Source: Channa striata (lineage: Eukaryota > Chordata > Actinopteri > Anabantiformes > Channidae). From it: a stretch of 64,000 bases of DNA. Location: the NCBI GenBank assembly GCA_033026295.1, contig JAUPFM010000063.1, positions 62,001 through 126,000 on the forward strand, given 5' to 3'. Shown piece after piece: positions 1 through 11,500 of the stretch; the first letter of the stretch is position 1, and each line of letters opens with the position of its first letter. Both the position numbers and the translations under genes were made by a program. Below the pieces are notes generated by a model. It saw nothing but the letters and a program-made list of their open reading frames with translations. It did not search any database and was not told the origin of the DNA.

Positions 1-43
1 ACCAGTAAAAAACCTAAAACAAGCAAATGTATTTCAGTGGTGA

Positions 44-164
44 ACAGGAAGTGTGAACGTGCAGTAAATTTGTTGTGGTTAAAACTGTGGTAGATGACTG
101 TGTGTCACATAAAAAGGAAGGAAGAACAGAGAGGCTGCACTTTTTCTGATGCATGTCTATAAAA
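44..164 (+). promoter_or_regulatory. Candidate core promoter of unit 1 (ETS, RUNX and TATA motifs)
   Basis: An ETS/PU.1-type motif ACAGGAAGTG lies at 44-53, a RUNX-type TGTGGTT at 74-80 and a TATA box TATAAAA at 158-164, about 95 bases before the ATG at 259. The same three motifs at the same spacing precede unit 2 (25699-25819). ETS plus RUNX sites are typical of leukocyte promoters. Motif presence is seen; promoter function is inferred. Confidence 0.5.
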
Positions 165-258
165 CATAACTTGTCTTTGTTGTTTGTGTCTTTGCTGTGT
201 TACATGTTTTAATGTAAAGGACAAACAGCAGAGTGACAGTGTTGCTCTGCATGTGAAG

Positions 259-602
259 ATGGGACACACGTTGTTCTGTGTACTGTCATTATTCTGTGAG
301 TACATCAGTCACTTTCTATCAATCTATTGACTTTCACACACAAACTGTTTTTCTTTTTTACTTTTCTAACTCTGATGAATAACTTTTTCATATGTTCTTC
401 CAGGTTTTTTGCCTTCCTTATTAATGTACATTATGTCATCTCACAAAACTGTTGATGAACAATAACTGTATCTTATAAAATTCAGTATTTTTAAAAGTTA
501 TGTGTTTATCGTGATTTTGTTTTTCTGTGAGACTGTTAATGTCTGATGAGCTTTTAATCTTTATTTCAGTGTCAACTTCACTCATAAACGGAAATACTGA
601 AG
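259..602 (+). CDS. Unit 1 signal peptide, two exons (259-295 and 570-602)
   Basis: Exon 1 reads MGHTLFCVLSLF and ends in phase 1 at a GTGAGT donor. Exon 2 is a 33-base mini-exon, CAG acceptor to GTAACA donor, reading LSTSLINGNTE after joining. A signal peptide split with a tiny second exon is the classic FcR/FCRL layout. The pair is repeated almost identically at 25914-26258 and diverged at 49557-49794. Confidence 0.75.
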
Positions 603-2519
603 GTAACAATTGTCCTTTTATGTTTGTTTCTAGTTTATAGAAATCTGTATATGATATTTTAACAGTAACTAGATGTTGCATTGTTCCTTTAATTGTACCT
701 AAAAGATGCCATAATTAAAAAATATATGCTTATCTGTCCAGTCATGTACAGGAAGTTCAGTGTAGATAGTACAGAGTATAGAGAAGTTCAGTATGTTGAA
801 AGAAGCTTTTCAAAGGTAAATTCACAGAGACAAACAAACAATTAAAAAGTAAATTGTAGATTTTTTTCAGTTTCTTTGGGTCAATTATCCATCAGAGAAA
901 CTCTGGTGTGTAGTTGGCACTAACACAATCTTCTAAGTGATGTATCACAATATGTTACTGACTTTAGTTCGATCGTAGCACAGTTGTGATGTTTGAAAAG
1001 GTTAAATATTCAAAATAAATCTCCCACGTGCATATAATGAAATCTAATCAAATTACATTTCTACAAACAAACCCGACTCTAGTTAACATAACTAGTTCTG
1101 CCTTCCCCAATGTGACCACATCACCGTGACAACAAAGAAGACACATCCATAATCCCACACGATGCTAGAACTGGCTTCTCTGCGGCTGCTCCTGAGTGGA
1201 AATCCGGCAGCAACAGGATCCAGTTTAGATGAAAACGTGCAGAAGGAGGGTTTGAATTGAAAAGTCTAGTGTGGCTGCAGACTTTAGCTCATCAGATGCT
1301 CTTTCTTCCCTCCCGTGTCCATGTGAGCTGATCATGGGCTGTGAGGTTTTTCCCATGTGTCGTACTGGACAGCAGCGCTTCTCTGTGCACAATTGGAGGT
1401 TTCAGCCTAAGGCCTGATGTAACTAACAGGAACTAGCCTGAATAAAAAGCTTTGGAAGACCCCAAAAATAGGTTGTATGAAATATAGAACCACCACTAGT
1501 TGTTTTATGTACAGAAATAAACACAACTAAATATTCAGAACAGTGCATATGAATATCATGGTCATACAGTAGAAAGATATTCCTTATTTGATGTTTGATG
1601 ATTGTGTAACATTCGGTGAGTCCCTGCATGTGAGAACAGGCAAGAGTTTAAATGCATCAAAAAATCTCAATACATAAGTTTGGAGTCAGTGTGTTGATCG
1701 TTTGTGAGATTTCAACACAATAAGGAGCAACAGCGTGAAAGCAGATACTGTATGTTCTCATACAAAATATTACGTATGAATAACTTCCACACTAGTTTAA
1801 AAACAATTGCTAAATATTTTATGATGTAGGGTTGTTATATTTGAATGTCATTTCACTGCTCTTGTTTTTAATTGTTTAAAATCATATTGAAAATAATTGT
1901 CTATCCTTTAATTTTCATGTATTCTTACTGTGTGTTTTTGATGTGAACATAACTACATCAAGGTTCCTCGTTGTAACACTGGAGGACAAAGATATGCAAC
2001 GTAGAGTAACAGCAGCATGTTTCTGAAATATTTCACTTTGCTTGTAGTGATCATCAGTTTGTCAGGGTTGAGGTACTGGACCAAGAAATACAGGACACAG
2101 GAGGAAGGTTGTGAAAATGTATTTATAATGTTCATAGACTAGCACTGGATGATATTGAGAATCAACCTTCGTGTTATGTTCTGGGTCAAATTGACCTGTT
2201 TTAAAGTAAAAAAAGAAAAAAAAATACTTAAAAGTATTTTTTCACTTTGGAAATTCTTCTGCTTGGCTTATTTAGTGTAAATCAACATATTTAAAAATGG
2301 TTCAGTTCACATATTTCTAACCTCCCCTACATGTTTATATTTTAAAGCTACTGTTCGGGTCAGTTTGACCCTTCAGACAAAATAGAGTCAGAAAGAAGAA
2401 AAAGAGTCAGAAAGATCAAATACTATTTGTTTCTTTGAAACTATGAGACATGATACACCCCTGTCTCACACACTCACACTCACACACACACGCACGGGTG
2501 GATGTGTGCGCTAACCCTA

Positions 2520-2551
<32 letters not shown>

Positions 2552-5500
2552 ATACATTCTCTTGACCTCACCTTTGAAGAGAGAGGTGCTGTTATGACTT
2601 TTGTGGCTCAGTTGGTAGCGCGGTCGTCCACCAATCCCACATTTGTGTGTTCGATCCCCGCTCCTCTGGTCACATGTCGAAGTGTCCTTGAGCAAGACAC
2701 TGAACCCTGCTTAGTTGCTCCCGGTGAGCGTTGGCCAGCTGCATAGCAGCTCCCCCATCGGTGTATGAATGTGTGTGTGCTTGAGAGTGTGAATGGGTAG
2801 ATATGAAGCAGTGTAAAGCGCTTTGAGTACCAACAGGTAGAAAAGCGCTATATAAGTGCAGACCATTTACCATTTACCATTTACTTTTGACAGGAACCTT
2901 TTCAGTTCCCGTGGACAAACTCCACCCACATTGATTGGCCACTCAGCAGGGGAGGGGAAAAATACATAAAGATTCTCTGGAAGGAAAATATAATAAAGAC
3001 AGTGCCTGGACCCACTAGGCAGTAACTCGTGTGACAGACATAAAGTCAGCTTGTGAACTGCTCATGCCCATTTCAATACAGAAAACCATTCTCGAAATGA
3101 CCAATTTAAAAGAAAAACGTGTTTTCGGGGAGAAGTGGAAGGAAATAGATAAAATTTTGCATATGCATATTTGGGGGTCCTCATCCTGGCTGGATATTAT
3201 AGGTCAAAGGATGAATCGACAGCTAGTCTGTGGGATGCAGAGACAGGCAGGGCTTTATTTTGTGATACGATGTCTTTGGAGACTTTTCATATTTTCTCCA
3301 GACTAATTGGATCCGATAATCGAGAAACACGGACTGTCAGGACAGTTTGGGACAAGTGGGTGGATCAACTTCCCCTTCTCTATAACCCAGGCCCTAATGT
3401 CACAGTAGATGAAAGGCTAGTGGCATTCAGAGGTCCAATTAGACAGAATACGCTTTCAAAACAGCTAAATATGGCATAAAAATATGGGCAGCATATGATG
3501 CAAACACCAGCTATGCATTGAACATGTAGGTTTACACTGGAAAGTTAGCGAGTCAATTTAACCCTGAACAGAAAAGGTGTCTAATTTTCATTTATCAACA
3601 TCACTCTATAAAAAAAAGAAATCTAAATATAAAATATATTTTTTAAATCAATTGCATATAAAAGTATCGAATTATCCTCATTAAAACCATGTTCTGTGAA
3701 CAGTAAAGAACATCATTGAACTAAATATTGACTGAAAGGGTTAGAAAATGAGTTAATGAGCTGAATTGGAGGCTGGAGTGTGAGCAGAGGCCAGGACAGG
3801 AAGTTCAGTAAATGAAGTGGAGACGAAGAGTTGAGCCATTTTACTTTTTGAATGAACTTGCTAAAGAAAACAAACTTTTCAACCACAATCTCATTTTCTG
3901 AGGTGACTGTCATCACGAAGTACCAGGGTTTATTGATTAAAGAGTTTACGGCTGCATGTCAGTTTTTGGATTATTATGTAAAACACGTCACTTATGTTTT
4001 TGTTTTTAAATGTAAAAAAATCTGCTGGTGTTACACTGCATTTTATTTTTTAATAAATGTTCTGAAAATGCATAATGACCATGTGAACTATTACAGAGAT
4101 ATTTACTCTGGTGGTTGTAGTTTTATTCTTACTGTGAGTTTTTGATGTGAACAGCTGCCAGAGCATCTGTGACCCTGCAGCCCAACTGGAATCAGATATT
4201 CAGAGGTGAGAGAATCACTCTCACATGTGAGATCCAGGGAGGTGGAGACACTGAGTGGACGTATGAATGGACACCAGCCAAGTCAAAGACACGTCCAACA
4301 CACAAGGAATATGTGATTGACGGAGCAGCTGAGTCTGACAGTGGAAACTACAGGTGTCGGGGTAAAAAGAACTTTTCCTTAACACAGTGGAGTGAAAACC
4401 TCACATTGACCATATCAGGTAGGTTGGATTTTTGTATGTTTTGTTTTTCATTAAAGCCAAAACACAAATATTCTCTCTTTTTACTTCTTTGACTTGACTT
4501 TGACTTTTGAAGTGTCAGAAAAGAGTGTTTTCTATTGGATGATTGGGTTAAGATGTAATTCATCCTGTCAAACCCCACAGTGTAGCAGTGAAGTGTACCT
4601 TTGCAAATACTGTTGTGTTAAGAAAAAAATACAATGTTTAATTCTAATAATTATTTCAATCATTAAAGTGATTAGTTGAAAGTGTTGGTACATGTGCAAA
4701 AAATTTACTTAATGACTGAATTTGCTGCAGTAACTGATCTTCTTCTAATCTCTGTATTTCCTGTTTTGCTCTAAATTGAACAGCAGATAAACCCAAACCC
4801 GCTCTGACAGCAGACAAGACAAACATACGAGCAGGAGACAGTGTGACACTGAGCTGCTCTTTGAAGGAATCTGACGGCTGGACATTTTATTTCTACAGAC
4901 GATTCTCAGACTCTTCTCAACGTCAGATTATAAACAATAATCAACAACCTGCTGGAACCATCAGAGTGTCAGAAGGAGGTTTTTACTCCTGCAGCGGAGG
5001 GAGAGGAAATCCACTGTTCTACTCATCAAACAGCAGAGAAATCAGGATTGAACAAACTGGTGAGTTCAGTGATTTGTTCTTAAGCAAAAAATTGTGCAAC
5101 AATAGAAACAAAACCAACAGGACCTCATAATGAAACCAGAATTTATTATTAGTGAAATTAATAAGAAGCTGAAGTGACTGAATCTATAACATACAATATC
5201 AGAGGTTTTAGGACATTTACAGTATTTCTATCATTTATGTATTTATTCACTGTTCAAAGGTCTTAAACTGCCTAAAACCTGGAAAAGATCTGTTTGTACT
5301 GCAAATTATGAATGAATGAATGACACAGTTTCTCATACTTTTACAATTTCTCTTTCATGTAAGTGAAGGTCTGAATGTACAGTAGTACAGTCACACACTA
5401 CAAATCCTTCACTGAATTGTTTCAGTCTTTGAACTGATCTGCTGGTACAATCAGCTACGATGCAGCTACACATGATTATCAAAGTGTCCAACACAAAGTC

Positions 5501-8500
5501 TGTAACTTAAACTACATTTGTTACGAATGAATGTTAATTTTATCCATAAAGTTGAGATTATTAGAACTGTCAGTAAAACACCAACATGTTTGTGTTGATC
5601 AGTATCTTCACTCTGTATGTTTGATGTGAACAGTTCCCACTAAGGTCACTGTGAGCAGACGACCCAGCTGGTCTCACATTTACAGTGGGGAGAAGATCAG
5701 GGTCACATGTCAGATTGAGGGAGACACTGATTGGACGTATGAATGGACACCAGCCAAGTCAGACACACGTCCACCACACAATGAATATGTGATTGATGGA
5801 GCAGCTGAGTCTGACAGTGGAAACTACAGGTGTCGGGGCAAAAAGGACTTTTCCTTAACACAGTGGAGTGAAAACCTCACATTGACCATATCAGGTAGGT
5901 TGGATTTTTGTATGTTTTGTTTTTCATTAAAGCCAAAACACAAATATTCTCTCTTTTTACTTCTTTGACTTGACTTTGACTTTTGAAGTGTCAGAATAGA
6001 GTGTTTTCTATTGGATGAGTGGGTTAAGATGTAATTCATCCTGTCAAACCCCACAGTGTAGCAGTGAAGTGTACCTTTGCAAATACTGTTGTGTTAAGAA
6101 AAAAATACAATGTTTAATTCTAATAATTATTTCAATCATTAAAGTGATTAGTTGAAAGTGTTGGTACATGTGCAAAAATTTTACTTAATGACTGAATTTG
6201 CTGCAGTAACTGATCTTCTTCTAATCTCTGTATTTCCTGTTTTGCTCTAAATTGAACAGCAGATAAACCCAAACCCGCTCTGACAGCAGACAAGACAAAC
6301 ATACCAGCAGGAGACAGTGTGACACTGAGCTGCTCTTTGAAGGAATCTGACGGCTGGACATTTTATTTCTACAGACGATTCTCAGACTCTTCTCAACGTC
6401 AGATTATAAACAATAATCAACAACCTGCTGGAACCATCAGAGTGTCAGAAGGAGGTTTTTACTCCTGCAGCGGAGGGAGAGGAAATCCACTGTTCTACTC
6501 ATCAAACAGCAGTGAAATCAGGATTGAACAAACTGGTGAGTTCAGTGATTTGTTCTTAAGCAAAAAATTGCGCAACAATAGAAACAAAACCAACAGGACC
6601 TCATAATGAAACCAGAATTTATTATTAGTGAAATTAATAAGAAGCTGAAGTGACTGAATCTATAACATACAATATCAGAGGTTTTAGGACATTTACAGTA
6701 TTTCTATCATTTATGTATTTATTCACTGTTCAAAGGTCTTAAACTGCCTAAAACCTGGAAAAGATCTGTTTGTACTGCAAATTATGAATGAATGAATGAC
6801 ACAGTTTCTCATACTTTTTACAATTTCTCTTTCATGTAAGTGAAGGTCTGAATGTACAGTAGTACAGTCACACACTACAAATCCTTCACTGAATTGTTTC
6901 AGTCTTTGAACTGATCTGCTGGTACAATCAGCTACGATGCAGCTACACATGATTATCAAAGTGTCCAACACAAAGTCTGTAACTTAAACTACATTTGTTA
7001 CGAATGAATGTTAATTTTATCCATAAAGTTGAGATTATTAGAACTGTCAGTAAAACACCAACATGTTTGTGTTGATCAGTATCTTCACTCTGTATGTTTG
7101 ATGTGAACAGTTCCCACTAAGGTCACTGTGAGCAGACGACCCAGCTGGTCTCACTTTTACAGTGGGGAGAAGATCAGGGTCACATGTCAGATTGAGGGAG
7201 ACACTGAGTGGACGTATGAATGGACACCAGCCAAGTCAGACACACATCCACCACACAATGAATATGTGATGGACAGAGCAGCTGAGTCTGACAGTGGAAA
7301 CTACAGGTGTCGGGGTAAAAAGGACTTTTCCTTAACACAGTGGAGTGAAAACCTCACATTGACCATATCAGGTAGGTTGGATTTTTTATGTTTAACACAA
7401 TTCTTCATCAAAAATTCTCACATTTTCCTTCTTTAACGTGACTTTGACTTTTGAAATATAATGATTCAAAGTCACGTTAAAGAAGATAATAATACATAAA
7501 AAATGGTATTTTAAATGTGGATGCAACTCCAACTCTTGTCACTTGTCATTCACATTTAAAATACTGTGTTTTATGTAGTTTTTTTTTTTTTCATTTTAAT
7601 GAGACAACAGGAAAAATTTGTCTGTCCAAAACTGATCCAGTCCTGTCCAGGAGATTCAGAAACAAACTTTTTTTATTCTGGTGTAAAAACAGATTTATGG
7701 AGAAGGAGAAACCCTGCAGTGTAACAGTGAAATGTAAATTCACAAATACTGCTGTGCTAAGAAGAAACTAATTAGACTTTGTATTTATAATAATTTCATA
7801 TTATTCATATAATTATTTCAATCATTTAAGTGATATGTTGGAAGTGTTGGTACATGTGCAAAAATTTTACTTAATAACTGACTTTGCTGCAGTAACTGAT
7901 CTTCTTCAAATCTCTGTATTTCCTGTTTGGCTCTAAATTGAACAGCAGATAAACCCAAACCCGCTCTGACAGCAGACAAGACAAACATACGAGCAGGAGA
8001 CAGTGTGACACTGAGCTGCTCTGTGGACAGATCTGATGGCTGGACATTTTACTGGTCCAGACATTTGTCAGACTCCTCTGAATCTCAGGTCTTGGTAAAG
8101 AAAGACCGAGGCAGAGTTTTCCAAGTGTCAGAAGGAGGTTTTTACTCCTGCAGAGGAGCGAGAGGAGATCCACTGTTCTTCACACAACTCAGCAATAAAG
8201 TCAGTGTTGAGAAAATTGGTGAGTTCAGTGATTTGTTCATAAAAAACATTCTGTTAATATGTTTATGTGTCTATCAGCAGTAATTTGTAGCAGCAGCTCA
8301 TATTGTTCTGATGATGTTAATCCTTCATGTTGTGAACAGATTTGACTTAAAAGTAGAAGCTTCATGTGACTGAGTTTAATTTATCATAAAGATGAGCAGG
8401 TTTTCTGGATGTTAGTGTAAACGTTTTTCTCCTTCAGTGTCACTCAGACCTTTAGATTGTGTCCTACATCTGTAGTCAAGACCACCTGAACCAAGACCAA

Positions 8501-11500
8501 GTCATGACCGAGACCTTAGTGTATCAAGCCCAGAACAAGACCAAGACTTTAAAGAGCTGAGACCAAGTCAAGACTCTGGTGCATTATAAGAAGAGGTGGT
8601 TCTAATGTTTTGGAAGCAGTTTAAATAATCAGGACATCAGCATGTAGTGTTTATGTCAAAGCTGCTGAACGTGTCCCCACATGTCCTGTCTCCCCAAATT
8701 GACTGTGATGATATTTACTGTATATAGAATGAAATACACAGTTTAATTTACTCGTTTAATTTACTTGTTTTAATAGAAATAACCCTAATAAGTTGAATCC
8801 ACAATTCATGCATGTTTTTCTAGATCAGATTTTATACTTTATGTTTCCTCACATATTGTAATTAAGAGATTCATATTAATAATGTTTTATGTTGCTAACT
8901 CTGTTGTGTTGTCGGCTTTTAGATGCTGTTCTGACCCTTGAGTCCAGCTGGTCCATGTTTTTTACTGGAGAGTCAGTGACCTTCATATGTGACATGAAGG
9001 AAGGAAAAGACACTGACTGGTTTTATAAAATCAACAGAGACGGTCGAGAATTTCTTCAGTATAATTTACATAAACTCTTCACATTATCAAGTCTTTCTAC
9101 ACGCTACAGTGGTGTTTACCAGTGCTTTGGTCGTCACATAGAATCATATATTACAAAGAGCAGTAACAACGTCTCTTTACATGTATCAGGTGAGTCATCA
9201 ATGTTTTACCATATTTACCAACCAACAGCCTTATTAATGTGTTTTATTCATGTTTATTGTAAGATGTGAATACAAAGGTAAACTTAACAACAAAAATATT
9301 TTTTTCTTTTTGCTTAAACAGCTAATAGAATATCCTGAAACAATGACCAGGATCAAAGATTTTCTTTTCCTTTCCTGAAAACAAATGTGTCATTTGGGAC
9401 AATGTAATACGAAAAGAACCACGAAAAAACAATTTGTGGACCTGCAGTTTGTTTTCATGTTATAATGGAAACGTACATACCTAATATAACATGAAAACAT
9501 AACAAATATTTCATGTTTTATGTATTTTTTATTTTCCATTTTCCTAACCGCAGACAAACCCAGGGCTACACTGACACAAGGACCAACAAACATACCAGTA
9601 GGAGGCAGCGTGACACTGAGCTGCTCTGTAGACGTCTCTGATGGCTGGAAATATGACTGGTTCAGACGAACCTCATATTATGATTACGAAAATCAGATCA
9701 CAACAGCTGGTGAAGGAGACAGAATTATCCGTGTTTCACAAGGAGGCATCTACAGGTGCATAGGACGAAGAGGACGACCAGATTTTTACACTAATATAAG
9801 TTCTGACGTCACCATTAAAATAACTTGTGAGTTTAATTATTGTGTTGGTGATAAAAAAACATCCATTCCTGATCACAGTTTCTACATGTGAAGTTTCTCT
9901 GTTGATCTGATGATTCTATTTGTATCTATTAGTTTCCAATTCTGTGTCTGTGACTCTACAACCCAACTGGCCTCAGATGTTCAGTGGTGAGACGATCACC
10001 CTCAGATGTGAGATCCAGGACGGTGGAGACACTGGGTGGGAGTATGAATGGAGACAAAGCAGGTCAACCACACACAGGACAGACAGGAAGTCCTGGACTT
10101 TCCGTGTGTCCAGCAGTGGGGACTACATGTGTAAGGGGACAAAGACACAGGACTCGTCTGCTTCTACAGAGTGGAGTGAACCCACCACACTGACTGTGAC
10201 ACGTAAGTCACATATTTGTTATGTTGTTATATGTTGTTTCCACTCTTTATCATTATTATTTTTGGATTTGGAGAATTGCATTGGACACCTTTTATTTGCA
10301 GAACACATTTTGTGTACAGTTCACTTAGGTTGTAATAACTTTTGGACAGTGGAGTCTAAGATTCAAACACTAAATTAATCAAATATGTTATTCCTTCATC
10401 TGATAGTTGCTTGTTCTTCTATGTTACATCAACTCATGTTCTTTTATGTTTCTAAAAATGGATAAATGAGAGATTTAATTTCAGCCTGGTTATATAAAAA
10501 ACCAAGATGGGACAGAACTTGTTTAATGCCGCTTTCAACATCTCAGTGATGATGAGATCGTGATGATGTCATCTGATCCACAAACTTTGAAATTACTCAT
10601 TAACACGGTGGTTTTACAGATTTCACCCTAAGTAATATTGACTCTAGAGTTTCCACATATTTAAAGTTTGTAATGTCATAGTATTTACATAATCTGTCAA
10701 ATTTTTAATTTAATAAGAACTTTGTAAAATGTTCTTGTTACTGATCGTCTGAAATATATTTAGATGTTCATTAGAACAGGGTCTAATGAACATGACTTTC
10801 TTAAACATGACTGTTTAATAAAGGGCCGACACATAGGATGGATAAAAGTGTTATGAATCTGATCAGAGTTTCTGACCAAAATATATTTTAAAATATCATA
10901 CTGCTGATCACAGTGATAATATAAAAAAATGGCACAATTGTTTTGTATCAACATTTAATTGTGTTTAGCAATTATTTTGTACTTATTTAAACAGTCGTCA
11001 TTAATAGTGACAGTAATTAAGTTTTGATGTGTTTGTTCTAAACTCAACAGCAGCTGAACCAAAGGCCCAAATAAGAGCTGACAGCAGTGATATTCCAGTA
11101 GGAGGCAGCGTGACCCTGAGCTGCTCTGTGAACCCATCATCTGGTTGGACATATCACTGGTACAGAGGTGATAGATTGTTTGAACCTCTGACACAAGATG
11201 CTGTTTCCCACACGAATGGACGAATCAGTGTCTCCCAGGGAGGAATCTACAGGTGCAGAGGAGGAAGAGGAAACCCAGTTTACTACACACAGAGCAGCCA
11301 GACAGTGAGGATTGATAAAATAAGTGAGTTTATTAAAAAATAAATCAAACACTTAATTTGTTCTCAAAAAAACATTCTGTTAATATGCTTAAGTGTTTTT
11401 CAGCAGTGTAGAAAAGACACATTTTAATACATGAACAGAATAATAATTTTGTAGCAGTAGCTCTTGTTGTTCTGATGATGTTAATCCTTCATGTAGTGAT

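Larger units (their letters stand above)
4155..7371 (+). repeat. Tandem A-B exon-pair repeats of about 1476 bases
   Basis: Exon starts step by 1476-1477 bases (4784 to 6260; 5634 to 7111), and introns copy along with exons. For example, 4419-4783 and 5895-6259 differ at only a few bases. The first two A-B pairs and the third A exon are covered; similarity drops sharply after about 7380. Confidence 0.85.

Noticed and set aside
2519..2546. CRISPR-like or regulatory tandem array
   Set aside because: A plain CA microsatellite, as expected in fish DNA.
2604..2680. Possible tRNA gene because of A- and B-box sequences
   Set aside because: The head continues into a SINE body with tail and target-site duplication; a cloverleaf with intact acceptor stem was not apparent.
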